A stretch of 64,000 nt of DNA, taken from Boswellia sacra. Lineage: Eukaryota > Streptophyta > Magnoliopsida > Sapindales > Burseraceae. The notes under the pieces were generated by a model. It searched no databases and was not told where the DNA came from. It saw only the letters and a program-made list of their open reading frames with translations. This document shows positions 37,951 to 50,715 of the stretch, one piece after another. Position 1 is the stretch's first letter; the number at the start of each line of letters is the position of its first letter. Location: positions 558,001 through 622,000 of the forward strand of contig SNVD02013077.1 of assembly GCA_013180625.2 (NCBI GenBank), read 5' to 3'. The position numbers and the translations under genes are program-made.

Positions 37951-40900
37951 ACAGTTTAAACTTCCAAAAATTATTGTTATTTCCGCTTCCGGTTTTTGCT
38001 GCTTCCAATCCCTTTTTTTTTTTTTTAACTTTGACCACCATTGTGTGTATGTAATTGGTCCGACTTGGATCCTCTACGGAAAGACCACCGTACTGAGTTT
38101 TTATACTCAATAAAATGTTGCCACGTGTTTTTATATTCGTCAAAGTCGAGCTGCTGCAAGAAATGCTGCGTTTTATGAACCGATAAAACTGGTTTTGGCA
38201 ACTCACATTTAGGCATTGCAAAGTCAAATGTTGAGAGTGGAGACCAATCTTGTTATTAGTAAAATTTGATTCGTATAATAATAAAAAATCTCTAAAGTAA
38301 GAAAATTTTGAGGGTTTAGTTAGGATAGGTTTAATTATACAACAATAATATTATTATACTATGCTTATAATATTAATTTTATAAATTAATCGATGTCATA
38401 CAATATTATAAATTGACAATGATATAAATTTAAAAACTTAATTAATAATGAAAAACGTAACAATCATGCAGTAATATTAGATCAGTTTGTAGGATTAAAT
38501 TTGTATGGAAAATTTTATATGTAATATAATTTGTTTATAAAATTAAAATACGAATTCAATTTCTTATTTTGAATATTTTTCAAAACCTTTCAAATTCAAA
38601 TATCTATGGTTTTCCTAATTCATTACTAAACATATATTCTGTAAATAAATGTCAAAATTCACAATTCATTTTTCAAATTACTGCGATAACAAAAACATAA
38701 CCAAACATACCCTTAATAATTTAGAATTTATTCAATATGATATGGGTTAGAGAAGTTAAAAAATCCCGAGTGGAGTGTTGACTTAGAGAGGTAAAAAATT
38801 GTAATAAAAAAAGAAAAAGAAAAATGGTGTTAGTTTCGCTGGAAAAAGAGTCCAAGAAATTAACTGGTGTTATTAGAGAACAAGCAGGTTCTTCCTTGAA
38901 TTTAATTTAATTATTATGTGGAATCCTGATAGATATGCTGAATCACAAAAGAAATAAAAACAGATATGGACTTCAACACATTCATGGAAAATATTTTACT
39001 AACGTTTAAGATACTTAAGATAGCAATTATTATAATTACTTCCACATTAACACAAAATTTTGGTTGTTAAACATGTGTTTCAAAGCCTCATTTTTATATT
39101 TAGTGAAGCCATTCAAATTTCCAGAAATTGAGAATCTGAATGGTATGGTTTAGGTGGCCCAGGGCTATCCAAAATCCACTCTGAATCAACGAATCATTTT
39201 GGATATTGACAATATTAAAAGAGGGTTTACAAAGGTTTTATAATTGGGGCAAATTTCGGAACTACAATAAAAGGTCTTCACTTTTGCTGGAGCCAAAACA
39301 TGGTCCCAGCATGGCCGCTCCCCCCACCTAATCTTCTGCATACATTTCAGCTTGTAAATTATTGCAGAACATGAACAACCACAAAAAAGCGTGATAAGAG
39401 TTGATAATGATCATGAGCCTATAAAGTTTTGGGCAACTTTTAATGTTGGACCTTCCAAATTTGCAATACAGACACAACTATTATTGGTCTCGTTTCAGGC
39501 ATTGGCTACTTGCATTCCTGCACAACACAATTTGTTCTGTATTTAATGCCCTTCTTGATTAGTTTTGAACAACTCCGTGAGCAGGTGGGGTTTTTCTTCT
39601 TAAATGAATTATTTTCTTTTCAGCTAGTTGAACTTGAGTATCAGTTTTATTTTTTCTTAACATTCCATGTTAGTTTTCTGAAACAAAATTTTGATAGAGT
39701 ATCTTGATACGCCACCATTTTATCAAACACTTTTGGGCGCCCTAGTCCGTACAGTACCCTACCTCCATGACAATGCTAAATACAAAACCATTTGAGAGCA
39801 GCTCACTTTTCTTTTTGGTGAGATCTTAAAGCTACAACTTTATGGCCACACGTTATTGGGTCCTTATGGACCTTATCTCCTCAGTATTGTTAAAAAATTA
39901 AGCTCTTAGATCCCAAAAGAACTTCCCCATCTCATGCAATAACTTCAAAATCTATTGTGATATTGAAATATAAAATATGAATCAAACTTTCAGCATCAAA
40001 CATTTCCTTAACCTATCATTGTTTCTTTATGCTGATAAACATGAGTTTCCCAAGAACTAATGACTTCCAGGAATTGGGATTCTATATATTATATTAATCT
40101 AGTCTCATTTCCCTTCTGTGTTTGGGAAGTTTAAAATTTGAAACAGTGACACATCTCCCTTTGTTAGGGTCACATGCTTTGAGTCAAATGTATATTCTGT
40201 CAAATTAGATTTAAACGTGACAGTAAGATGAACCCAGACAAGCAAAGTTAAGTACAGAGTGTAAAACTTTTAAAAAACAAATTTAACAACATGCACTCAC
40301 TAGCTAAAAGATGAAAGAGGGGAGCTTCACATCACATGCACTAGCAACTTTTTATCAGCAGAAATTATTGACAAAGTTGGGGAGGGAGACTATTACCATT
40401 CCACAGACTTCCCAGTAGGCAAAGAATTCAAATTTACATTACCTGAAAGATATGAAAACTTGAAATAATATTAAAATAAAGTTAAGAGGTAACAGCTTCC
40501 AAAATTTAACAAACATGTACCGAACAGAACGAAGCAGCAAATTATAATATGATATTATGTTTCCACAGTGGGTAGTCAGTCTCCTGTAACACAATATTAA
40601 GCACAGTCTCCAACAGTCAATTAATACTTAAAAGTAGACTGAAACAAACACTGTATTTAGGCGATTATATAATTAAACAATTGTTGGATATTGACAATAA
40701 AGAATGAGTATAACAATAATAAATTTGATTTAGACAAGGTTACTGGGTACAAAGTGGAACCAAAATAAAGATTTGAATTTAATTTTGTCAGAGTACAACA
40801 GGGTTGATCGGCTTGACTCGTACGCTCAGCACTTTGCCCACCTCATCATCTTAAGGAAATAGCATAATATTGCTGATATACTACTCATTTTCAAATTTCA

Positions 40901-42961
40901 AGCATCATTTTTTTGACCATTATATACGTAATACTACATTTAATATATTTCACAATATAAGAAATATAGATAATGAAGTGTTATGAAATAGATGTATCAT
41001 CTAAACATGATATAATGTGGAATAATGAAAGGAGAACAGGCGCTGATGATGGGCACAAAAAGTTTAATTTCTGTCAGTTAGTGAAGCGAAGTATCAAAAT
41101 GATCTGAAGAAAGTGCCAACCATGCTACTAAGCACGAATAACTTTGGGATGATATAAAACTAAGCTTCAAGTTTAAGTATGAAGCTTTAATTACTTGATA
41201 AGCCCAATGATGCTCTATTCTTTATGAAGTAGAGAACATGGCTGAGGAAGGCACGTTCATAGCATAGAGGCGCGTAGCAAATTTGCTCCATGGTCCCCCC
41301 TTCATTGACTCTACAACATACAGGCACCAACCACATTTACAGCCCCTTCGGTCTTCTAAAAATCCCAAATGCAGAAACTCCTTGAAGAAATCAGTGAGCC
41401 TTGTCTAAAGATATAACAAGATTGATTCTATCCTATCCTATAGCATATGTATGTACATCAACCCCATTGTAGGGTGGATGCAAGCCACTTGTATTAATGT
41501 GGTAGTCTACAATTAGGTGGATATATATGTTAACTTGTCACTTTTCTAAAAGTTTAAGCTTGTAGATGTAAACTTAACATTAATTTTCTAATACGCCTCT
41601 TCACATGGGGTCTTTGCAACGTAGATTGAATCGAGTCTCACATACATTAGCTGGTGATACTATGTTAAGTTTGTTAAATTTTTTTAAAGCTTAAGTTTAT
41701 AAATATGGACTTAATATTAATTTTTCTAATAGTGGATACATTTATAGTACGATGGCCTCTCTCTTATAGCAAATATAGTTGCAATGGTAACTGGGGATGC
41801 CCCATTTTTCAATAAATGCATAGACCTTTGCCTGCCTTTAGCTCATTGCAAATATGAAGATTTTGAAAACAACTCTCAATTTCCATATGGTGATTTAACA
41901 CAATCCCAAACCAGTTCACATAAGTTCCAAAAGAACATGTCAGTAATTGAGAAGGGAAACTGTTTTGGCTGCTTTTGGTGCTTGTGTGCTACTTGATTTG
42001 CATGAGCTCCACCCAAGTGTGTGAAACGAGTCATGGGCTGTGTGGGACTGAAAAAAATAATGAATGTTTTAAGTTCAAATGGGTGGTCAAGAGTCATGGA
42101 CACGTAATTGCTGGGGCTTTACGGGTACCAAAGTTAGTGTCTGGTAAGTTCAAAGATTTGTCTCTTACAGATAAGCTAAAATATTTGATGTGTAGCTCCG
42201 TTTTGACTGTGTCAGCAATGTTGTAGGTTGGGTCCACGAGCTTTCTTCTTTATAACTTCTGGACTTTAGCGTATAGATTCCTTATGTATCGCATTTAGAG
42301 TTCTGAATATTTTGAAACTTGACAATCTAATACACAGTTATTCAGATCATACATTGATAAAAATTTGAAGTGTGTGTCACAACCCACGTTACGTGCAGGA
42401 TATTGTTTGCACAGTTTAGTTTTTGGGCTGTAACCCAAAAAGCAACTCACAAATGCAGACAACTTCATCCTCTATTAATACCCAGAAGGGCCAGAATTCC
42501 CCCACGTGGCATATCACAGTTTGATTTTGCCGGTATGAAGTAAAAATTTCACAAATTATGATATAGATGGTCCATCTTTAGAACAATTCAATGTCATGAA
42601 AAATAGGATCTATTCTATTTGAAGTCACTGTTCAATCAGCCACTTGTGAACGGATTATCACGAAGCTATTGTTACATATTTGATTTCTCAAAGTTGACAT
42701 ATTCCCACTTAAATTGTAAATTTTAATCGGCAGTTGAGAGTATGCAAGGGGTGCATACTAGTTAGCTAATGTTATACAAATAGCATTTCGATTCATACAT
42801 CTCTATTTTGTGGACAAGTATTGCACGAACGTTTCCAGTTAATAAATGATAAATCCAAGTAAAATATATATGCTGTATGCTGACATGTTACAAATTTGAA
42901 TTGGTTTCCAAACCTCATCGATGTGAGCAGCAATTAAGCATGAGTGCTGCTTCACCCTTCT
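37951..42961. other. 5-kb intergenic region without a recognisable gene
   Basis: AT-rich DNA, especially 38260-38760. Only short, unlinked frames are present, the largest near 41784-41996 and 41975-42226, and none resembles a known protein or joins to neighbours by good splice sites. A remnant of a repetitive element lies at about 41540-41745. The right-hand few hundred bases should hold the 3' UTR of the PnsB3 gene. Confidence 0.45.
41540..41745. repeat. Retroelement-like remnant with a duplicated block
   Basis: Two similar blocks in direct orientation: AAGTTTAAGCTTGTAGATGT with TTAACATTAATTTTCTAATA near 41550, and AAGCTTAAGTTTATAAATAT with TTAATATTAATTTTTCTAATA-like text near 41690. Between them is CGCCTCTTCACATGGGG, reminiscent of sequence common in degraded plant retroelement ends. 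This is pattern memory only. Confidence 0.3.
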
Positions 42962-44502
42962 TCACTTCTTCCACTGTGGAATCCTCTGAACCACAGCCTT
43001 AAACCAATCATAAGAAAAAGGAGATCCATTAGATCTATTTGTTACAGAATCACTGAGAATTTCCATTTCATCTGTTTAAACTATGAAATTGCTATATATA
43101 AATTATTTGGGAACACTGGATAATTCATTATTTTCTACTTTCACTTGAAAGCAGAACTCTGAAAATACCCATATGACATTTTCAACTTCTCAAGCCTATG
43201 TGCAATACATACAAAGCATGTCCTCCTCCCTTAGCCGCTAAAAGTCATAAAACAATATTTTACACCATACATGGCATATAAATTCGAAAACAGAGGAAAT
43301 TCTTCTTTGAATCAAACTAAGTCATTGCTGCAACATAACTCCATTTTGTTCATTTAGGGAGGAAGTTAATTTAAAAAAAAAAAAAAACTGAAATCATTGC
43401 ATTGTTTCATGAGGAACTAGAAATGAGGCCATAGCTAACACTCTGAACTCAGTCTCAGAACTCCATTTAGAAAAGTGATACAAGGAGAAATCTAAAAAAG
43501 ATGCTACATGAAACATACTTTGATTTGATGCACTTGCAAGCACATACACCAACAAGTAAAAGAAGAATACATTTCTTTTTGCACCATACCTTGCCAGAGT
43601 TTTCTTTATTTCCCACAATAGTTTGACAAGCAAGCCTCCAAGATTCAGGTTTCTACACATTAATTACAACCGCAGTCAAATACACAGCAAATGTAGATCA
43701 CATTGGCTTGTTTTACCATCAAATGTTAAACGTGAAACTGTGATACACATCAAACTTTTCTAGGCAAGTGGATTATATATTATCAACAACATTACTCACC
43801 TTTTTCAGATACCGAAGTTCAGTATTTGTTCTCTCATTTAAAAGATCTTTTCCATCAATAATCTGCCAAAGATAAACATACAATTGTAGAACACGAACAT
43901 CACTACTACTTTGAATCCAATCCATCATAGAAAGTCCTAAACATTCGTTACCTCCACAATGCAAGTTCCACAGCATCCACCACCTCCACAGTTCATCACC
44001 TTCCCCTGGAGAACAGAACACGCGCACCAAAGTTTCCATTTTTAACTAACAGTCTAAACGACACCGTATATTTAGAAAGAGATGACGTCACAGACATAAA
44101 GCGAAACTTACATACGTGGCGTAAAGCTCGATCTTGTTATCCAACATGATGTTCCTCAGTAGCTTCTCTCCACTAATCGCTTTAGCTCTATCCACTGGAT
44201 AACTTCCATCACTTCCCGCTTTCGGCTGCCGTTAGAAATATACATATAAACAAATTTTAAAATTCAAAAAAGAAATTTTAAATTTTAAACATAAACTAGA
44301 CGAATGCACATACGCCGATAAATTCAAGCTCGATTTCCGGCTTTGCCCCTCCAGAAGGCGACGAATCCGGCGAGTTGACGGCGAATGACACAGAATTGGC
44401 TCTCTTTTTAGGCCAAAAGTTAGTCTTTGTGTTGCCGTTAAAGTAGAATTCCGGCGGCTGTGGTGATACTGAGATGGCGGTGAAGTTGAGGAAGTTAGCC
44501 AT
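42962..44502 (-). CDS. PNSB3: Photosynthetic NDH subcomplex B subunit 3 (NDF4), 2Fe-2S ferredoxin-like
   Basis: Six exons, 44314-44502, 44112-44225, 43952-44005, 43800-43862, 43590-43652 and 42962-42997, join in phase to 172 aa. The first 40-50 residues are Ser/Thr/Asn-rich and uncharged-acidic, as expected of a chloroplast transit peptide. The ferredoxin fold has a Cys cluster at residues 107-116 (CGGGGCCGTC) and a further Cys at 149 (RLACQ), which provide four plausible 2Fe-2S ligands. The conserved text IIDGKDLLNERTNTELRYL and the end VVQRIPQWKK match the NDF4/PnsB3 family. The protein is a subunit of subcomplex B of the chloroplast NDH complex, which carries cyclic electron flow around photosystem I. 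The start codon lies only 195 bp from the divergently transcribed PPR gene. Confidence 0.92.
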
Positions 44503-44697
44503 TCGTTAATTCTGTTAAGGATTTTCTCCTTTCTTTCTTTTCTTTATATTTATTTATTTATTCTACAAGTATCAAGAAAGGGCAAAATGGTAATTTAAAA
44601 TCACTTAACGATTAGTCGTTAAATAACGCAGTTAGTTACGTTTTATAAAAAAAAAAAAAAAAATTCGACGGTTTTTCATTTTTTATGTTTCGGCGAA
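44503..44697. promoter_or_regulatory. Compact divergent promoter between PnsB3 and the SOAR1-like gene
   Basis: Only 195 bp separate the two start codons, so both leaders and promoters must share this interval or overlap coding DNA. It holds a T-rich stretch with TATTTATTTATTTATT (about 44548-44563), a run of A (about 44648-44665), and a perfect inverted repeat TTAACGA-TTAG-TCGTTAA (44605-44622) near its centre. Confidence 0.65.
44605..44622. repeat. Perfect 7-bp inverted repeat in the divergent promoter
   Basis: TTAACGA and TCGTTAA are separated by TTAG. The symmetry suits a dimeric DNA-binding protein serving both directions, but no specific factor is recognised with certainty. AACG/CGTTA cores resemble MYB-type sites. 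Confidence 0.5.
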
Positions 44698-46684
44698 ATG
44701 ATCGCTTCCTTCCGCTTCCACAGACGGCGCAGCCAAGCTTTGCTCTGCTTTTACTCAACGACTCGCAAGATCTACGGCCGTCGTTCAAGGTTTTCTGTTC
44801 CGGCCAACACGCTCATTGACTGTCCCCCACCTCCATCACCGTCTACGCCGTCACAATCACAGGAACTTCCTCTGGGCTCCAGACCTAAACCAATCCCAGC
44901 TCAAGACTTCTCGCAAGCCGACTTCTCTGTTATCTCCAATCTCCTCAGAAACCCTAACATCTCCCCCGGTCCGGTCCTTCAATCCGAACTAGACCGGACT
45001 GGAATCGAGCCGGATTCCGGTCTGGTATATGCTGTATTTGATCAGTTCGACTCGTCTCCTAGACTGTTGCACACTTTGTTCCTGTGGGCTGAGAGCAAGC
45101 CCGGGTTCAAATCCTCTGCGACGCTGTTCAGTTCTATGATTAATGTTCTTGCTAAAGCTAGAGAGTTCGATTCTGCTTGGTGTATGGTGCTTGATAAGAT
45201 TGATGGAGACGAAAAAACTGATTTTGTTTCCAAGGACACGTTTGCGATTTTGATAAGACGCTACTCTCGAGCAGGTAAGAAATTTTTTGGTGAAATTGGG
45301 ATTCGGAAATTTGTACTTTTGTATGTAATCAGATGGTTATCATTTTATTTATGTATTTAATTTGATTATTTATGTATGCAATTTGAGTTAGGAAAACTTG
45401 AATTGTGCACATTTGCTGCTTAGTGTGATTTGGAACTGAATTTGCGTTGGTGCAGGTATGCCCCAACCTGCAATTCGGACGTTTGAATTCGCAAGCAGTT
45501 TAGACCGTTTTGGTAATTCTGATGCGTGGATGAGTTTGTTTGAAATTTTATTGGATTCTCTTTGTAAAGAAGGGCATGTGCGGGTAGCTTCAGAATACTT
45601 TTACAAGAAAAAGGAGTTGGAACCAAGTTGGGCTCCATCTGTTCGGGTTTATAATATATTGTTGAATGGATGGTTTCGATCAAGAAAGCTAAAGCATGCA
45701 GAGAGGCTTTGGTTGGAAATGGGGAAGGAGAATGTGACTCCAAGTGTAGTAACATATGGTACTCTTGTTGAAGGATACTGTCGAATGCGCCGTGTGGAGA
45801 GGGCAATCGAGTTGGTAAAAGAAATGAGGAGCAAAGGAATCGAGCCCAATGCAGTAGTGTATAATCCAATTATTGATGGATTAGCGGAAGCTGGAAGGTT
45901 TAACGAGGTGTTAGGGATGATGGAACGGTTTTTAGTGTGTGAACAGGGTCCCACTCTGTCAACTTACAACTCTTTGGTGAAGGGTTATTGCAAGGCAGGT
46001 GATCTTGTAGGGGCTAGTAAGATCCTTAAGATGATGATTAGCAGGGATTTTATCCCAACTCCTACCACATATAATTATTTTTTTAGGTACTTCTCAAAAT
46101 TCAGGAAAATTGAGGAGGCAATGAACCTTTATACAAAGATGATTGAATCTGGGTACAGCCCGGATCGGCTTACTTACCATCTTTTGTTGAAGATGTTGTG
46201 CGAGGAGGAGAGATTGAACTTAGCTGTTCAAGTTAGCAACGAAATGAGGCTTAGAGGATATGATATGGACTTGGCTACTTGCACTATGTTGATTCATTTA
46301 CTCTGCAAATTGCATAAGCTTGAAGAGGCTTTTGCCGAGTTTGAAGATATGATTCGCAGGGGTATGGTTCCTCAGTACCTTACTTTCCAAAGAATGAATG
46401 ATGTGTTTAAAAAACGAGGAATGACAGACATGGCACAGAAACTATCCAAGTTGATGTCTTCTGTCCCTCATTCATCAAAGTTGCCTGACACTTACCGTGA
46501 AGACGGAAATGCTTCACGTGCAAGGAGAACATCTATAATGAGGAGAGCTGAAGCTATGTCTGATATGCTAAAGACTTGTAAAGAACCAAGGGATCCTGTT
46601 AAGCATAGAAGTTCATTTGAGACTGCTGTATCATGTGCAAACCAGTTGATGGATGATGTCAAGAAAAGAATTAAGTATACATGA
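44698..46684 (+). CDS. P-class pentatricopeptide repeat protein, SOAR1-like
   Basis: Two exons, 44698-45274 and 45456-46684, join in phase (G|GT ATG) to 601 aa. The N-terminus is basic and Ser/Arg-rich (MIASFRFHRRRSQALLCF), consistent with organelle targeting, then Pro-rich. PPR motifs fill the second exon, with the typical pattern VVTYGTLVEGYCRMRRVERA, NAVVYNPIIDGLAEAGRF, STYNSLVKGYCKAGDL and RLTYHLLLKMLCEEERLNLA. No DYW or E domain is present, so it is P-class and expected to bind organellar or other RNA rather than edit it. Its place beside a CYCA2 gene matches Arabidopsis At5g11300/At5g11310, where the PPR gene is SOAR1, an abscisic-acid signalling regulator. Identity with SOAR1 is inferred from gene order and length, not from an alignment. 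Confidence 0.9.
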
Positions 46685-48315
46685 AGTTATCATAGTGTAA
46701 AGAAATCTTTTTAAGTGCATGTGAATTGGAAGATCGATGCTGTCAAGTTGGAGAACTTTTAAATATCTATTCTGGAGCAATTGATAAAGAAAAACTGTCC
46801 AAATACAAATGCATCAGCGTGCACAAACCAGGTTGTGGTGATGTGAAATGAGAAAGGCGTGAACAGCGCTGAATGAAGATTTATTTGAACACTGAGCTGT
46901 GGATTACCATGAATCCGAAATGGGCCTGAAGTGATTGTTAGAGCAGCAACCACTTTTTCCTTTTTGTCGAAATAAGGGTAAAGTTCTCAGTATATGATTG
47001 ATTACTATTTGTCATGATTGAGTGGCAATTGACGGCTAGAATATGTATACGAGGGAAATCTTAGTGAATCATGCGCTCTGGTTTTGAGAACTGATTGTTT
47101 TTGCTTCATCAGCTACTCTGCTGCTGTTCACACTGCCCTGCTCCTATTATCTCCTTCCCACTGCTATTGTTTCAAATAAGGTTCCCTTCTCTGCCACACT
47201 AATCTGGACAGCATAACATCACCTTTAGTTTCAAACAATTTCCAATGTTTCTGCTAGCAGATGCCTAGTCAACGATGTTCAGATTTCAGTCTTTTGTTTT
47301 TTTATTTATTTAGCAATTACATATAACTTTATGCTGGCATACATCAATGGAGTTCAGTAGTCATTCTGTCATCATCTATGCACATTCCTAGTGCAAAACT
47401 CTAGTAAATTTGGAGCATCTGACGCCCATTTGGCAGGGAATTAGATCCAATTATGAAGACGGGACTCAACGTATGGTCCACATCGGAATATTTGAAGGGT
47501 GCAAGAAACGCCAACTGATCACCCATGATGCGATCTCTGCTTCCTTTCAAGATGTGACTACATATTATTGTTGGGGTCTGATTTGTCATAGGACTTGGCC
47601 TCACTGATTGCTTCCATCTAAATTTTGATTTGCTAGTGTGCTTTCTGTTATTAGGTCATTAAGACATGGAATTTTGAATAATATTGTTATCATGTGATGT
47701 GGAACCTGATGGTGCTATGGTTGGGAATATACAATCAAGCTTGCTGAACCTGATGTCAATGTTACGTTTGATACTCTGATGTTCTGTAGATTGGTTGAGA
47801 TGGGTGTTGGATTATTAAATTATTGAAGATATAAAAAATTGAAAAAGGCATTGATATTTTGTGGATTTGTTCATTTGCTGACAAAACATCGTTGGATCAG
47901 TCACTTTATAGTTTATGCGCATGATTGGAGAGAAAATTGGCAGCAAGTATTCTCAACCTCTTTTATTATTGTGATTACTTTTCATTGATTATTCTGCAGC
48001 AATAGAACACACGTTGAACCATACTTAGGTTTTTTAAGTACGGGAAGTACTAAAATCATTTTTCTTAATAATTGATGTTTCCAATTCAAAAAATTGATTA
48101 TTTTCCTTTTTTTGTCACTCCTTGAACTGCACTAATTTATCCTGAAAGTTCCATTTCAATTGAAATTTAATAGATTTTCAGACAGAAAATAAGTATACGG
48201 ATTGCTATTGTAATGCAACATGAACATGATAAAGAGATCTTCCTAGTACTGGAAAGCAAATAATTAAGGGAGACTCATCATAGCCTTGTATGTTTGCAAT
48301 TAAATGATTCATAAA

Positions 48316-48317
<2 letters not shown>

Positions 48318-48341
<24 letters not shown>
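48318..48341. repeat. (AT)n microsatellite
   Basis: About 12 TA/AT units in the spacer between the SOAR1-like gene and TIFY8. Confidence 0.85.
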
Positions 48342-48346
<5 letters not shown>

Positions 48347-50526
48347 TATTATGTCAAAGTGATATGGTGGACACCCACACATTATCATGAAGATTGGAGG
48401 GGTAGTAAATAACTAAATATAGATTGGTTTCATTTCAAGAAAAAGGGTAATTCTATTCAATCTCCATATTTAAACTCGTCAGCCCCCATTTATAGTAATT
48501 TTTCTTTTGACAGCTTTATCCCTATTTAAAATTACAAAAAAGTGCAAAACAGAACCTTCAACGCCACTAATTTATATCTTCAACTTCATCTATTGCAGCT
48601 TCAGTTTATGTACTACGTACATGATTAAAATTACAAACTGCAAAAGCTTGGTTAACAAGGATGCTCATTCAAACCTCATCTCCTCTCGTTATTGCAACAC
48701 AAGCAAGTAATGGGTTCCAATAAATACTGTAGCTCTTGTGACGAACAAAGAAGGAAGAAGAAAAAAAGAGTAGAGAGGAGGGTGACAGTGGGGATGGACC
48801 AAGGAGGAGGGTTGGTGTTTGTTGTAAACTAATCCCTTTCTTTCTTTTTAACTTCAACTTTACAATTCAAATAAATTGTTAAACTAAACTAACAATCAAT
48901 TAGGTTAAGATTGAGAATAATAAAGGAAATATTTAAAGTTTAAAATAAAAGGACAATATAGGAATCAATTAGGGTTTAAAGAGAAAAAAATTAGAGAATT
49001 AAAATTTATAATGTGGTAAATTTAAAAATACAGATTAAAAAGTTAAAAATTAAAAAAAGGGGACTAAACAGACCAACTTATGAACAAAGTTACTCCTCAA
49101 TTATTATGAATTTAGGTGCATGGCCATGGGCTGCAATGCAAAAGGATCCATAAAACAATTTCAGACTTCGCACGTGGGTTGGTCTTTTAAGTTGACCCAC
49201 GTTGAATTATAACTTCAAATCACCTTACTTTTGTTTATAGATTACAAATTTACAATCACATTGCCTTGTCTTTGATTCAATGCTTTGAAGGTTTTGGAAA
49301 ACAACAAAAGTAACAGATAGATATCCTCTCAATAGTCTCAATTTAAGTTAGATATTTGGTAAGAAAATGATGGGGATGATGACTATTAGTATCTTAAAAT
49401 GGGATTTTCCTTTTCTGTGATTTAAAAAAAAAAGGGTAATGAGTGGCAAAGTGGAAAGGCCAGATTTGTGAGAAAAAATAAAGGTGGTTTACACGAAGGC
49501 CAAAGAGGAAAACGGAGGGAGAATGGTGGGAGCAGTCAACAAATATACTTGAAACGAGAATCAATGCTCCAACAACAACATACATTCCCTCACTCTCGCT
49601 TCACTAACACCATTCATTTGGTGAATAGTAATTGGCCACTACTACTATTACTCACACTTTTCTTTTCTCTCTTTTCCGTGCTTGTTATTGATACTCTCCT
49701 GCTTTTTCATTCAAAAAAAAAAAAAAACTCGTGTTTTTTAGAATATAGACTGTGCATTATTTGTCTTTTAAGTTGGTATACTTTTCAAAGTATAACATTG
49801 TAGCATAGTCAATATCTTGTGTTACACAAGGGAAAAAGAATAATTAAATGTTACTATTAAATGAAAAATGGAAGCTAAGAAATTCACTCATTTGTTTTCC
49901 CATTATATTCAACAAATTTGTGACTTTTTATTTTTACATTGAGAAAAGAAACAAAAATTCCTAAAATGTGATTGCACTTTTTAGTAGAACTTGAATTGAG
50001 ATAAAAGTGTAAATCAAACAAGTTTTTCTTATTTTTTTGTTTTGATTTTATATTTTTTGTGGTATACATTTTTTTAATATATTTTACGTTCAATATCAAC
50101 CATATATTTTTTAATTTAATTTAAAACAAAAACATAAAATATATAACTAAACGAAGCTTCTTCGTGGACTTAACAACATAATAGGATACAATCACTACAC
50201 TAAAATGGACTTAAGAACATTTATTAAATTGAATTGGAAGGAAAGGTGAAAGTGGTGGTAGATGAGCAGGGGCAGGGGTGAGATTGTTGAGTGTGGTTCC
50301 TCAAACTTCTGAGAATGTAAGAAGAAAACAACACAAAAACAGAAACAGTGGCACATATACTCGCGCGGCAGCACATCACAACATTTATTCGTTTCTCAAG
50401 AACAAAACAACACAGCACCCAGAAGACGCGCGGTCAGAGAGAGAAACAAAAGAGTAAAGAAAAGCTACATTTAATTGAACTGCACAACACAACACAACTG
50501 AGAAAGAACCTTTTGCTTTTTAATGC

Positions 50527-50549
50527 CTCTCTCTCTCTCTCTCTCTCCC
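50527..50549. repeat. (CT)n microsatellite in the TIFY8 leader
   Basis: Perfect CT repeat followed by other pyrimidine-rich tracts (to about 50635), just upstream of the TIFY8 start. CT repeats are frequent in plant leaders and core promoters. Confidence 0.85.
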
Positions 50550-50664
50550 CCTTTCTTAAAAGGACTCTGATTCTCTTCCTCTCTCTATCTCTTTCCATTT
50601 TATAAAAAATCGTGCTTTATTTCTCTGTTTCTCTATGTCTGTGTTTTAGGGGAAGCCTGAAGCC

Positions 50665-50715
50665 ATGAAGCAGCAGTATGAAATGGTGAGGATGATGATG
50701 ACATGGCCGTACTGA
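50665..50715 (+). promoter_or_regulatory. Upstream ORF overlapping the TIFY8 start codon
   Basis: An ATG at 50665 opens a 16-codon frame (MKQQYEMVRMMMTWPY) that ends at TGA 50713-50715, overlapping the TIFY8 ATG (50703) in another frame. Four of its residues are further Met codons. If included in the mRNA, it would limit initiation at TIFY8 to leaky scanning or short-range reinitiation. Confidence 0.55.

Larger units (their letters stand above)
46685..50560. other. Intergenic region between the SOAR1-like gene and TIFY8
   Basis: The first few hundred bases are probably the PPR 3' UTR. An (AT)n microsatellite is at about 48318-48341. The interval 48880-50160 is AT-rich. No frame is long enough or composed well enough to support a protein, and no tRNA or other RNA gene was recognised. 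Confidence 0.45.

Noticed and set aside
41784..42226. Two overlapping plus-strand frames near 41.8-42.2 kb
   Set aside because: Short, unlike any known protein, no clear splice partners, and next to a degraded repeat.
47401..47607. Opposing frames of about 65 codons on both strands
   Set aside because: Mutual shadows in a probable UTR or intergenic stretch; no homology recognised.
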